A stretch of DNA of 64,000 bases from Anthopleura xanthogrammica (lineage: Eukaryota > Cnidaria > Anthozoa > Actiniaria > Actiniidae), in the NCBI GenBank assembly GCA_964019055.1, contig OZ025214.1, forward strand, positions 8,060,858-8,124,857, written 5' to 3'. Shown here one piece after another: positions 26,155 to 36,000 of this stretch (the stretch's first letter is position 1; each line of letters begins with the position of its first letter). The notes below the pieces were generated by a model. The model was not told the DNA's origin. It made no database searches and saw only the letters and a program-made list of their open reading frames with translations. A program made the position numbers and the translations under genes.

Positions 26155-26707
26155 AACTTAATAATAATAACTTTATTTATTTCTATAGCACTATTTCCTT
26201 GAAACAGCCCAATAGTGCTTTACAATAATTACAAAACAAAAAAAAATAATATCTACAATTCTAAAGAGTCAATGATATATACAAAATTCTAGCTAATAAA
26301 TTAATATATAGTATCTATATTGAATAAAATAATCCTAATAAAATTGAATAAACTTAATCAAAAGCTTCCCTAAAAAGGTGAGTCTTAATTAAAGATTTAA
26401 ATTTGGACACCGAGCCAGCGGTCTTAATATCTTGAGATAAGGAATTCCATAAATAAGGAGCTGCATAATAAAATGCCCTATATCCATAAGAACGTAAATT
26501 ATAGCTAGTCATGACTAAATTATTTCTTGATGATGATCTTAGAGTACGTCTAGGTTGATAAATATCAATTAGATCGAATATATATTTTGGTGTCTGTTCA
26601 TTAATAGCCTTGTTTATGTTTTTCCCCGTTAATCCCGTGTAACTCAAAATTGGATGCTGCTTTGCCTGAAGCTCGTTTACTGGGCAAGGTAATAAACACA
26701 ACGCCAT
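26155..26707 (-). mobile_element. LINE 3' fragment (reverse-transcriptase C-terminal tail)
   Basis: The minus strand encodes 117 codons (26354-26707) with the tail common to CR1/L2/Jockey-group LINE polymerases: PRRTLRSSSRNNL, YGYRAFYYAAPYLWNSL, then a KSLIKTHLF end. A 3' UTR of about 200 bases with ATT-rich end follows. The 5' side is cut off at about 26708 where the recombinase retrotransposon begins. Confidence 0.75.
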
Positions 26708-26723
26708 TGGTTTGGACTGAATT

Positions 26724-26747
26724 GGCTATGGGCAACTTCCCATAGCC
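26724..26747. repeat. terminal hairpin of the YR retrotransposon
   Basis: A perfect 9-bp stem, GGCTATGGG paired with CCCATAGCC, encloses a 6-base loop. It lies close to the boundary with the LINE fragment and may mark the element's 3' end. Confidence 0.6.
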
Positions 26748-27060
26748 GATTTATTTAATTTCAAAAACTCATAAAACTTTTAATTAAAAGTTTTAATTGA
26801 AAACAGTTCATACTTAAACTTGCCCTAGTAAAGGTGAGGGCCACAAAAATGCCACACGCACCAACAAAGAGGTGCGAGCCCCACCCAAAGGAAAAACAGC
26901 AACCCAGAAGATTATGTACTATATACAACAAAAGCGTAATGTAATTTATAAAAACATAGCTGTAATCATCCCAGCCCCAGCCCTTGCAAATCAGACATGA
27001 AATGATATCACCTAGAATGACATGCAAATTTTTAAACAAACAGCTAAACAAAACAAAGTA

Positions 27061-27406
27061 AGCAGATGTGGAAATGTGACTGCAGCCCTTGCCAATCAGT
27101 CACAAAGCCACTTATCTCTAAGAAATGGCCTATACCCCAAGCCATGTGGATATATATAACTGCTGCCCTTGCAAATCAGTTATGAATTACTTATCCTAGG
27201 AAATAGGCTATATAACAAGGCATATGGATGAGTGTAACTGCTGCCCTTGCCAATCAGTTACACACCCATAGCCACTAGGAATTGGTTGACACCACAAGGC
27301 ATGTTTGAATGTAACTGCCGCCCTTGCAAATCAGTTACAAACACACATATGTTAAGCAAAATTGACCTGAGTGTCATAGCCACTCCCCCTGCAAGAAGCT
27401 ATGACA
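27061..27406. repeat. array of co-varying hairpins in the YR element 3' region
   Basis: Inverted repeats at 27075-27104, 27156-27183, 27232-27263, 27310-27339 and 27372-27406, spaced 62-80 bases. Stem arms differ between units but remain paired: GTGACTG/CAGTCAC, ATAACTG/CAGTTAT, GTGTAACTG/CAGTTACAC, GTAACTG/CAGTTAC, GTCATAGC/GCTATGAC. In four units a conserved 14-base loop reads C(A/T/C)GCCCTTGC(C/A)AAT; the fifth keeps CCCCTGCAA. A sixth, unpaired loop copy is at about 26979-26992. The array lies just past the recombinase stop codon at 27411. Confidence 0.85.
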
Positions 27407-27410
27407 GTCA

Positions 27411-28325
27411 CTATGAGGATAAAGATTGTAATCTAATGTATTTAAGAAAGGCATTAGAGTTCCATCTTCCCAATGCCCGTATCTGCGCGTCGGACAACCC
27501 CTTCTCTGCAGCATGGGAAGCAGCACCAATCCTAAAACTATGGCCTTTGTAACGAGAAGGGTCAAGCCCGCAAAACTGTATAACTGTAGTGAGTGTAGAT
27601 GCAAAAACGTTTCTTGATACAGGTAATCCCTCTTGGGATAAGAAAAGGGGTCCTGGTGCACCTCCTCTAAAACTCAAATAAGTCAAGATAGCCTGAACGG
27701 GGCAAAAGTCACTTTGGCGTGAAATCTCAATAGAAAAGGGGGAACGATTATAGCAGTGTTTGAAATTCAAAAAGGTAACCTTGAGACCAACAATTTTCTT
27801 TCTGCCATTTATTAGCTTTTTGAGCTGATGTAATTGCATGGTACTGCCTGATGGAGATTGGGTGAATTCGCCTACCCTTGAAAAAGTGTAAAAAGCAAAT
27901 AAAAACATAGCTTGAAACATACATATATTATATTGTGACTCAGCTAATTGTACTGTTGCTGTTACTATGCGGTGAAGAAGGGGCAAAGTTATAGGCAGTC
28001 TACTATCAAGACGAGTCCCTTTCTTAGCATACCCTCTGAGCATTTGTGAAATGAAAAAATTCTTAGTTGGATCAGGAAAGCCATACAATTTATGGAAATA
28101 ACCTAAGGCAGATAAATAAGTGGTTACTGTGGAAGTAGCATATTGGCGATCAAAAAGATAAGCTATAAAAAGAGCTATGGTCTGAGATGAAAAGGGGAGG
28201 GTAGGAGGTGCCCCAGGAAAAATGTTGTGTAAAAACTGGCAAAAAAGGTTCCACGCTCTCCTGTATGTTGGGAGTGATGAAGGCTGTAGGCTAGACTGGA
28301 CTAACTTGGTCATTATGGTTGCCAA
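27411..28325 (-). CDS. tyrosine recombinase of the YR retrotransposon
   Basis: A 304-codon open frame. Residues 1-110 form the core-binding half (LPTYRRAWNLFCQF, ATSTVTTYLSALGYFHKLYG). The catalytic half shows the tyrosine-recombinase set: Arg in FYTFSRVGEF, the H-x-x-R box in KGHSFRIGAAS, LGRWNSNAF, and the nucleophile Tyr in KYIRLQ near the C-terminus. It would resolve or insert the circular cDNA. It overlaps the RT frame by about 13 bases. The R-H-R-Y residues are intact, so an active enzyme is possible. Confidence 0.9.
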   Translation of the reverse strand: MATIMTKLVQSSLQPSSLPTYRRAWNLFCQFLHNIFPGAPPTLPFSSQTIALFIAYLFDRQYATSTVTTYLSALGYFHKLYGFPDPTKNFFISQMLRGYAKKGTRLDSRLPITLPLLHRIVTATVQLAESQYNICMFQAMFLFAFYTFSRVGEFTQSPSGSTMQLHQLKKLINGRKKIVGLKVTFLNFKHCYNRSPFSIEISRQSDFCPVQAILTYLSFRGGAPGPLFLSQEGLPVSRNVFASTLTTVIQFCGLDPSRYKGHSFRIGAASHAAEKGLSDAQIRALGRWNSNAFLKYIRLQSLSS

Positions 28326-30076
28326 TTCTGTGGCTGCAGATGGAAGGGGATGTCTGTTGGGGCCTGGTCCATGCCTGCTGGTGCTAACTGATGGAATTTG
28401 GAAATCTGTAACCGGGATAGGGAATCAGCAAGACAATTGTGAATTCCTCTAATATGCTTAGCCTTAAATAAAATGTTGTTCTGTAAGCAGATGAAAACCA
28501 GCTTTCGAACATAAAACATAAGCTGCTTGTCTTTGCATGATTTCTTGTTAATTACATGGACAAGTGACTCATTGTCAGTAAAAAACAGGATACGCCGGTT
28601 TGACATGTGGTGACCCCAGAGGCAAAGACTAAGGACGATGGGATAGAACTCTAATACAGCAATATTATAACTAGTCCAGCTATGTGGCCATACCCCAAAG
28701 AACCATTGAGACCCAAAAGCAGCACCATATCCCAAAGAGGCAGCAGCATCAGTATAGAGATGTAGATGATCTGAATTATGCCACTGATCGTCCAAAAAGA
28801 AGGATTTTCCGTTAAAATTTGCTAAAAAGGATTCCCAAACTTCTAAGTCCGCACGAACGGCCTTAGTGAGGCGAATCCAGTGAAAGGGGGAACGCACCCC
28901 TGCAGTGAGGTCAATTAAACGCCTCAAAAAGGCTCTCCCAGGTTGCACTACAGAGCAGGCAAAATTCAACAGGCCAATTAAAGATTGTACATCTCTGAGA
29001 CATACTTTCTTACGATGCTTAAATTGGGATATGGTAGCCAGGCACTTATCAATCTTATCCCCTGGCAGCCGTGCTTCAAAAAGAACAGTGTCCAACTCGA
29101 TGCCAGCAAAGGATAAAATTTGACTGGGGCCAAAAGTCTTTTCAGGTGCTATGGGTATGCCAACATAATCACAGAAGTCAAGAAATAATTTTAACTGAGC
29201 CTGACATACTTCAAATGAGGGAGCTATCAACAAAAAATCATCCAAAAGATGGAGTATATGGTCAATCTGTAATTTGTTTTTAGCAACCCATTCTAATGAG
29301 GTACTCAGCATCTCAAAGGTCCTACATGAACTAGAGCAGCCCATGGGCATACATTTATCAAAGAACAACTGGTTCTTCCATTCCATTCCCAGCAGGCCAT
29401 AATCTTTAGGGGATGTTGGTATAATCCGGAAGGCATTCTTAATGTCTGTTTTGCTCAAGAAGGAACCCCGTCCAGCTAACTTAATTTGACAAATTGCATC
29501 GCTAATTGTGGCATAAGAAACACTCGAAAAGTTTTCTGGAATGCCATCATTTATGGAAGAGCCCGCGGGAAAGGATAAATGGTGTATGAGCCTAAAATCA
29601 CCGGGAGTCTTCTTGGGAACCACGCCCAAGGGAGAAATGATAAAAGGAGAAAAAGGGGGTGATTTAAAGGGTCCAGCCAATCTACCTGCCCTGAGCTCCT
29701 TTTCAAGTTTTACATCCACTACGTCGGGATTTTGCAAAGCAGACAATAAGTTCTTGGATTGACCAGAAGGCTTGACCTGCTCACAATGAATGGAAAAACC
29801 AAATGTAAAGCCCTCTTTGAGCTGCTCCACAATTGAAGAATCATAACCACTCAGAAAAAATTTCAAACGATCAAATAAAACTGGTGTTGGCAAATCAAGA
29901 TTGTGAGGAATTGGAGGACTTGACAGCTGGGGTTGTACCTTTGGATTTGCCTTGGGCACGAAAATTACAAACTTTTGGGGAATGAGGACCCTCGCATTTG
30001 TGGCAGCAATGCTTGTAAGCGCAACCACTACAATCAGCCCCACGACTAAATTTGAAACAGTACCCTTTTGGGGCAC
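28313..30076 (-). CDS. reverse transcriptase and RNase H of the YR retrotransposon
   Basis: Open frame of 587 codons. Its first 60 codons overlap gag in another frame and are probably not translated; the real start or frameshift should be near 29890. RT motifs: GDFRLIHHLS, SKTDIKNAFR, MPMGCSSSCRTFE, and the catalytic LLDDFLLI (an LDD variant of YxDD seen in DIRS-type RTs). The RNase H region has LYTDAAASLGYGA, LEFYPIVLS, FFTDNESLVHVI and HIRGIHNCLADSLSR, giving the acidic catalytic set. No integrase or protease is present. The stop overlaps the recombinase start. Confidence 0.9.
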   Translation of the reverse strand: MPQKGTVSNLVVGLIVVVALTSIAATNARVLIPQKFVIFVPKANPKVQPQLSSPPIPHNLDLPTPVLFDRLKFFLSGYDSSIVEQLKEGFTFGFSIHCEQVKPSGQSKNLLSALQNPDVVDVKLEKELRAGRLAGPFKSPPFSPFIISPLGVVPKKTPGDFRLIHHLSFPAGSSINDGIPENFSSVSYATISDAICQIKLAGRGSFLSKTDIKNAFRIIPTSPKDYGLLGMEWKNQLFFDKCMPMGCSSSCRTFEMLSTSLEWVAKNKLQIDHILHLLDDFLLIAPSFEVCQAQLKLFLDFCDYVGIPIAPEKTFGPSQILSFAGIELDTVLFEARLPGDKIDKCLATISQFKHRKKVCLRDVQSLIGLLNFACSVVQPGRAFLRRLIDLTAGVRSPFHWIRLTKAVRADLEVWESFLANFNGKSFFLDDQWHNSDHLHLYTDAAASLGYGAAFGSQWFFGVWPHSWTSYNIAVLEFYPIVLSLCLWGHHMSNRRILFFTDNESLVHVINKKSCKDKQLMFYVRKLVFICLQNNILFKAKHIRGIHNCLADSLSRLQISKFHQLAPAGMDQAPTDIPFHLQPQNWQP

Positions 30077-30929
30077 GAGTGTCTGACCTTGGTTTAGAAA
30101 CTGAGGGCTGAGATGCAGGCTTGCTAGACAAGCATTGCTGGGAACGCATCCACAACTCCCAATGAATCTTAGACCAGGGCAAAGATGAGGCTTGTTTCCT
30201 CCTCAAAAATCTAAAATTATCATCATAGAACCGCCAGTCATGCCCCCGAGCTGCCAAATCCTGCACAACCTCCCCATACTTCATGAGGGCAGGTGCCTCA
30301 CTCGAGTGTTTACGGGTATATACCCCAACAAAGACATGAAAGGCTCTAAGCCATTTGTCAATAGAAACGATTTTCTTGTTGTTGGATATTGGTTCCAGGC
30401 ATAATGCCTGAGCACTGTCCTTCCCTGACCCAATGGTGAGCTGGAACTTCCCTTCAAGAACCGGATTGGACAGTAGCTGCCCAAAGTCTATAAATTCATT
30501 AGCCCAAATTTTGGCTTGTAGTTTGTCAGAGACCCTGGCATCAATGGGCAAGCTTGGGGAGGTGAACATGTTTGCAGGCATAACCTCTTTTATCTCACCT
30601 GTGATGGCTGACTTGATTATGTCTGCGGAATCTTCTACCAAGCCAGTAGCAAGATCTTTAGGAGGGACATCATCATCACCAATATTTACCTCTCTCACGT
30701 CGTTCTCATCCTCAGCCTCATGGTGTTGGTTTGTGGACAACTGTCTGGTGACTTGGGCAACCACTTTCTTCACTATTGTGTCCACAACACTGTCTGGAAT
30801 GCTGGCTTCTTGAGGGGGCGAATCAGAATTCCCTTCATTGGAGACCTTGGCTCTTCTTGTTCTTTTTGCAGGTCCCTCAGCACTCTTAACATAATTCCTC
30901 TTACGATTGGGCATAGTGACCTGCAACAT
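29895..30929 (-). CDS. gag-like protein of the YR retrotransposon
   Basis: Open frame of 344 codons. The N-terminus is basic (RKRNYVKSAEGPAKRTRRAK), followed by an acidic stretch with DENDV and DDDVPP, a central region with FIDFGQLL, KWLRAFHVF and a DWRFYDDNFRFLR motif typical of DIRS-element gag ORFs, and a C-terminal Cys/His cluster (CFKFSRGADCSGCAYKHCC... CEGPHSPKVC) that should bind zinc and nucleic acid. Its 3' end overlaps the RT frame by about 180 bases, so RT may need frameshifting or reinitiation. Confidence 0.8.
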   Translation of the reverse strand: MLQVTMPNRKRNYVKSAEGPAKRTRRAKVSNEGNSDSPPQEASIPDSVVDTIVKKVVAQVTRQLSTNQHHEAEDENDVREVNIGDDDVPPKDLATGLVEDSADIIKSAITGEIKEVMPANMFTSPSLPIDARVSDKLQAKIWANEFIDFGQLLSNPVLEGKFQLTIGSGKDSAQALCLEPISNNKKIVSIDKWLRAFHVFVGVYTRKHSSEAPALMKYGEVVQDLAARGHDWRFYDDNFRFLRRKQASSLPWSKIHWELWMRSQQCLSSKPASQPSVSKPRSDTRAPKGYCFKFSRGADCSGCAYKHCCHKCEGPHSPKVCNFRAQGKSKGTTPAVKSSNSSQS

Positions 30930-31070
30930 AAAGAAGGGGTAGGCAGACCACTATAGAGGCTTTGCACCATCACGTGATTCGCTTAGCGTCGGTTAGCAAC
31001 GGTAACTACGCCGCCATGACAGGAGGCATGTAAACCATAACAATGTATAGCAGCGAACGCGATTAGAAAA

Positions 31071-31834
31071 GTTTTTTGTGTTGTTGGATGTGGAAAACGC
31101 TCTGAAAGAGACACAAATGTCAGATTTTTTAACGTTCCGAAGCAGTTCAAGCATCAAGGCGAAAAAACAAGAGAGGTTTTAAAGCGAAGACGAAAAAAAT
31201 GACTTTCAAACATACGACGAGAGGCTATGTGTTTCGAAAGGGCAAGTTAAGAACCCAATCGATCGCGCTGGGTCACACATCTTGTTCTGTTTCTCAATCA
31301 GCCAAAGTTGCTTTGCTAAAAAGGACAAAAAGGGAAAACCGTTCGATAGAAAGATCTTTGAAAAAGCGACTGCGCTTTGAACAAGCCCTAGTTAACAGTA
31401 ATACATAACATATTCATACAAACTTTCCCAAAGAAACGCGTGCAAGAGACAGAGATGGAGGAGTTCGGACAACTTGAATCTGCAACTGATTTCAACATAG
31501 ATTTTCTTTATTACTGTTAACCAGGGCTTGTTCAAAGTGTGCATTGGCATTTTCAAAGATCTTTCCATCGAACGGTTGTGCCTTTTTAGCGAAGAAACTT
31601 TGGCTGATTGAGAAACAGAGCAAGATGCGCGTGACCCATCGCGATCGATTTAGGAGTCCAGTCTGGATGAGTTTCGTCGTAGGCTTTTGATGGGAATAGA
31701 ACTGAGTGGAATGCAACTTTGTCTAGTATTTTACTTAATAGGCACCCCAGTTTTAGAGTTAAATAAAGTCTTTTGAGAGCGCTTGACTGCGTTTCCGTTC
31801 TCTTTACTACGTAAAACAACAATATTTCAAGTTG
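31071..31834. pseudogene. inverted pair of THAP-domain gene fragments
   Basis: Plus strand 31071-31199 encodes the start of a C2CH THAP zinc finger ([23 protein letters not shown]), then a TGA at 31200-31202 where THAP proteins have Trp. From 31240 to 31400 a second segment (SIALGHTSCSVSQSAK...) continues. The minus strand at 31834-31500 holds a copy of that second segment preceded by a THAP end (YDETHPDWTPKSIAMGHA). The two copies of about 150 bases face each other around 31400-31500, so this is a foldback remnant of a THAP-containing transposon or gene. Both copies carry frame breaks. Confidence 0.6.
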
Positions 31835-31947
31835 TACTTTCAGTATACATTGTAAATGATTATGATGCGCAATGTTTCGTACACTCTAATCAAAGGCTAT
31901 TGAAAATTGCAATTCGTGCTATTTTTGCTTACCGTTGTCGCCGTTTG
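31718..31947. repeat. dispersed repeat block, copy 1 (left part)
   Basis: Matches 42607-42836 with only scattered differences. In copy 1 the block is then interrupted by LINE sequence (to about 32795), resumes at 32796-32862 (matching 42867-42925), is replaced by a satellite array, and resumes at 34646-35100 (matching 43003-43556). The family is not identified. Confidence 0.8.
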
Positions 31948-32147
31948 TGCAAAAAGAGGACCATAGAATAATTAGCAGCCCAATGGCTGAATTACATATT
32001 CATATCATTAAAGACTGATAATTACATAGTCACATTAGACAAATATATAAATAAGAATATATAATTATTAATATAAAAATAAAACGGCAAAACGAATTAC
32101 TAAAATGTACTAATACTAATTGTAATAACAAATATATGTATTCGAAA

Positions 32148-32817
32148 CTAGCTACTATATTCCAAGTTTCTTTTAATGCTTGAGGCCATAATAAAAGTGT
32201 TTTTAAAGCGATCTGTCTTGTACTTGGGTACTGAGAAGAACCTTTTACGTCTGAGAGAATATCTTTGATTGTTTTTAGGAGGCAACAAGCTATTCAAACG
32301 ATTGTTCTCGTCTTGTAATATTTCTTTGAATAGTTTATTGCAGATGGCTTCATTGTAGTTTTCAATGGTCGGAATTCCCACAATCTCAAGTGTGTCCTTT
32401 TATAGCGATATCTAGCTCCGACATCAAATATTTTGGAAGTGCGTTGTGCAAAAACTGGCACGGCATATGATAGGATAGATCTTATACACGTGGTGTAGAA
32501 CAATACGAGGTCACTGCGATGCAGTACTGCTCTTTTAAGCTGTACTAGGAAATACAATCGTTTGGCTGCTTTTTTGACCAATATTTCACCAATTCACCAA
32601 TATGATCGTTCCATGATAATTTGTTAGCTATTGTTACTCCAAGTAATTTGGCACTCTTGACGACCTCTAACTCTTTTCCATTAATGCTAATAGGGTCAAA
32701 TTCCAGTGGATTTCTGGCGAATGAAATTCTGAGCTCTTTGCATTTGTCGCAATTGAGTTGGACCCTGTTATCGAGTGACCATTGGATGACTAAAAAGTCA
32801 GTACAACCACAGTGCAA
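32148..32817 (-). mobile_element. degenerate LINE reverse-transcriptase fragment
   Basis: Three minus-strand frames join through frameshifts into the C-terminal part of a CR1/L2-type LINE polymerase: LNCDKCKELRISF, AKLLGVTIANKLSWNDHI, then KKAAKRLYFLVQLKRA, LVLFYTTCIRSILSYAVPVF, and an ENNRLNSLLPP... RYSLRRKRFF tail. At least two frame changes (near 32560 and 32370). Inserted in the repeat block that is uninterrupted at 42836-42867. Confidence 0.85.
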
Positions 32818-32892
32818 CTCAATTTGGAGGAGATTAGAACATTAAGCTGGCTTTGGTACAGCTATCAAATACCCCGCATCTCTTCCCTGCTT

Positions 32893-34540
32893 GGTGTAGC
32901 CAGTGGCTACGCGTCTACGCGTTATCACCACAGGGTGACAGATTCATGATTTCTAAGTTGCCACTAAGGCACAGGTAACCCATTTCATAATTCTGACGCG
33001 TATCCACGCGTAGACGCGTAGCCACTTCCATGGGTAGTGCTTCTTTCTTTAAGACTTTGATTTCTAGGTTGCCACTAAGGCACAGGTAACCCATTTCTCA
33101 ATCCTGACGCGTAGCCACGTGTAGACGCGTAGCCCTTCCATGAGTAGTGCTTCGCTTTTTTAAGACTTTGATTTCTACGTTGCAACTAAGGCACAGGTAA
33201 CCAAGGTACAGGTAACCCATTTCTCAATCCTGACGCGTAGCCACGCGTAGACGCGTAGCCCCTTCCATGAGTAGTGCTTCGTTCTTTAAGACTTTGATTT
33301 CTACGTTGCAACTAAGGCACAGGTAACCTATTTTTCAATCCTGACGCGTAGCCACTTCCATTAGTAGTGCTTCGTTCTTTAAGACTTTGATTTCTACGTT
33401 ACAACTAAGGCACAGGTAACCCATTTTTCAATCCTGACGCGTAGCCCCTTCCATGAGTAGTGCTTCGTTCTTTAAGACTTTGATTTCGACGTTGCAACTA
33501 AGGCACAGGTAACCTATTTCTCAATCCTGACGCGTAGCCACTTCCATGGGTAGTGCTTCTTTCTCTAAGACTTTGACTTCTACGTTACAACTAAGGCACA
33601 GGTAACCCATTTCTCAATCCTGACGCGTAGCCCCTTCCATGAGTAGTGCTTCGTTCTTTAAGACTTTGATTTCGACCTTGCAACTAAGGCACAAGTAACC
33701 CATTTCTCAATCCTGACGCGTAGCCACTTCCATGGGTAGTGCTTCTTTCTTTAAGACTTTGATTTCTAAGTTGCCACTATGGCACAGGTAACCCATTTCT
33801 CAATCCTGACGCGTAGCCACTTCCATGAGTAGTGCTTCGTTCTTTAAGACTTTGATTTCTAAGTTGCCACTAAGGTACAGGTAACCCATTTCTCAATCCT
33901 GACGCGTAGCCACGCGTAGACGCGTAGCCCCTTCCATGAGTAGTGCTTCATTCTTTAAGACTTTGATTTCTACGTTGCAACTAAGGCACAGGTAACCTAT
34001 TTTTCAATCCTGACGCGTAGCCACTTCCATGAGTAGTGCTTCGTTCTTTAAGACTTTGATTTCTACGTTACAACTAAGGCACAGGTAACCCATTTTTCAA
34101 TCCTGACGCGTAGCCACTTCCATGAGTAGTGCTTCGTTCTTTAAGACTTTGATTTCGACCTTGCAACTAAGGCACAGGTAACCCATTTCTCAATCCTGAC
34201 GCGTAGCCACTTCCATGGGTAGTGCTTCTTTCTTTAAGACTTTGATTTCTAAGTTGCCACTATGGCACAGGTAACCCATTTCTCAATCCTGACGCGTAGC
34301 CACGCGTAGACGCGTAGCCCCTTCCATGAGTAGTGCTTCGTTCTTTAAGACTTTGATTTCTACGTTGCCACTAAGGCACAGGTAACCCATTTCTCAATCC
34401 TGACGCGTAGCCACTTCCATGGGTAGTGCTTCTTTCTTTAAGACTTTGATTTCTAAGTTGCCACTAAGGCACAGGTAACCCATTTCTAAATCCTGACGTG
34501 TAGCCACGCGTAGATGCGTAGCCACTTCCATGAGTAGTTT
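32893..34540. repeat. satellite array with 93- and 110-bp units
   Basis: About 16 tandem units of the form GACGCGTAGCC, then CTTCCATGAGTAGTGCTTC, TTTAAGACTTTGATTT, AAGGCACAGGTAACC and TTTCTCAATCCT. Long units carry an extra 17 bases (ACGCGTAGACGCGTAGCC-like) that doubles the GCGTAG box; short ones lack it. Two sequence classes alternate in patches (GGGTAGTGCTTCTTTC with TTGCCACT, GAGTAGTGCTTCGTTC with TTGCAACT). An inverted version of the GCGTAG box (GGCTACGCGTCTACGCG) opens the array at about 32908. Confidence 0.9.
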
Positions 34541-35100
34541 TTTGTTTTTTATTTTTTTGTTTTATATTTTATGTTTTGATGCGTAGACAGAATCCCCCCC
34601 CCCCCTCCCCTTGCCGTTTTTGCGGTGTATTCTGTAGTTACTGGACTGTGTTATCCAGACAAAAATTGAAAAAGCATCGCAGTCAGGCGGCAAATTTGAG
34701 ACGTGTAAAATCAAGCTAGAATTTTTGACTAAATGTTTGATAAAAATTGACTGGTATCCGGACAACACCTTGCCCTGATAAATATGCTTTACGCATGAAT
34801 CAATTGAATTGTGTGTTTATTGCAATTTTTTCTTCGTTTTTTTTTTTTTTTTCTTATTTTTTTAACAATGATATTGTTGTTAATATGATTAAGGGAAATA
34901 TAACATATTTATCACTAAACTATGTGTGAAATTTAGAAGATTTATTTTACTATAAGGATAGTATTAGAGTCTGAGGGCCAAGTTAACTGGGAAGGGTTCT
35001 AGTTAGCGCCCAAATGCTAAAACCTCTGACATTATCATATTGAAAACGCAGTACTACTTTTAATAATATCTAATATTCATATAGCGCAAATATTCATATG

Positions 35101-35589
35101 CATATGATCAAATGCGTATTTAAAAAATAAAATACAGATAAATAAAAATGTCTAAAATTGTAATGTACTAAGATTAAAAAATAATAGATGGATATACTAA
35201 TATTATTATGAAATATAATAAAACAAATAGGATTAATGAATGATCATCTCAAATATCAAATAATGATTATAAATGCTAAATATCAAATATACGTGAGTGA
35301 AAGATGTTAAAAATAAGAAATAAATTTTATAATATTTAAGTGTCTAGTCGTTCTAACGACTTTCACTTACACATCCTATTACTACATTCAATATTCTATG
35401 CACACAGCGTCTTACTTACAAAGGGTTTTTTTGTTTCAAAAAGGAAGGAAGAAATTTTACACCCCAAGCAATGATTAATGTCATTAATGTTAAACCAGTC
35501 GACAAATAAACCTGTAAAACTTCACTCTTGACATTTTTTTGTTTTTTTGTTTTTCAGCCAGTGTTGACAAATTAATGCAATTCCTTTAG
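35101..35589. other. AT-rich stretch without genes
   Basis: Short ATAT/AAAT motifs only. Confidence 0.4.
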
Positions 35590-36000
35590 CCATAGCTTGA
35601 TAAAAAAAAGTAATTATTGTTTACGTGATTCTTCAAATAAGGTTGCTTTGCCCTTACCAAAAACTGAATTCTTGAAAAAAAGTTTCAGTTACGATGGCCG
35701 GCTCCAAAATTATGGAATTCACTGCCTAGTGATGTACGAAATTGTGAATCCCAAGTCTCTTTCCACAACGAGCTCTTTTCCCTTGGACTTACAAATTGTG
35801 AATGTTTTTAATTTTACTGTTATTAGTTTTTATTATTATTATTATTATTATAAAATTTATTAACTATTAATTTATCATATTATTATTACTACTATATGAC
35901 TCAGAATTAAGATTTCCTTTATGCACGCCCATATTGGAAATCAGAAGTTTGTTGTATGTGTTAGCGTGTTGAAATAAAGTTTACCTTACTTTACCTTACC
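35590..36000 (+). mobile_element. LINE 3' end fragment
   Basis: The plus strand reads LRDSSNKVALPLPKTEFLKKSFSYDG and then, shifted, the LWNSLP-like end that closes many cnidarian LINE polymerases. A TTA microsatellite (35829-35850) and the tail TTACCTTACTTTACCTTACC (about 35981-36000) follow, in place of poly(A). Confidence 0.6.

Larger units (their letters stand above)
26710..30990 (-). mobile_element. tyrosine-recombinase retrotransposon (DIRS/Ngaro-like), about 4.3 kb
   Basis: Three open frames in the order gag, RT-RNase H, tyrosine recombinase on the minus strand, the defining layout of YR retrotransposons, which integrate through a recombined circular intermediate instead of an integrase. 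No methyltransferase domain of the classical DIRS1 type is visible after RNase H. All three frames lack stops or frameshifts, so the copy may be young. The exact ends are uncertain: the 3' side meets LINE sequence near 26708, and the 5' side lies between 30930 and about 31020. I did not find matching terminal or split direct repeats by eye. Confidence 0.85.

Noticed and set aside
27061..27406. CRISPR-like array
   Set aside because: Eukaryotic context; the spaced units are diverged tandem repeats of one retrotransposon with self-complementary cores, without unique spacers or cas genes.
29895..30076. N-terminal 60 residues of the RT open frame, with a hydrophobic stretch
   Set aside because: They overlap the zinc-binding end of gag in another frame; RT similarity starts only after this.
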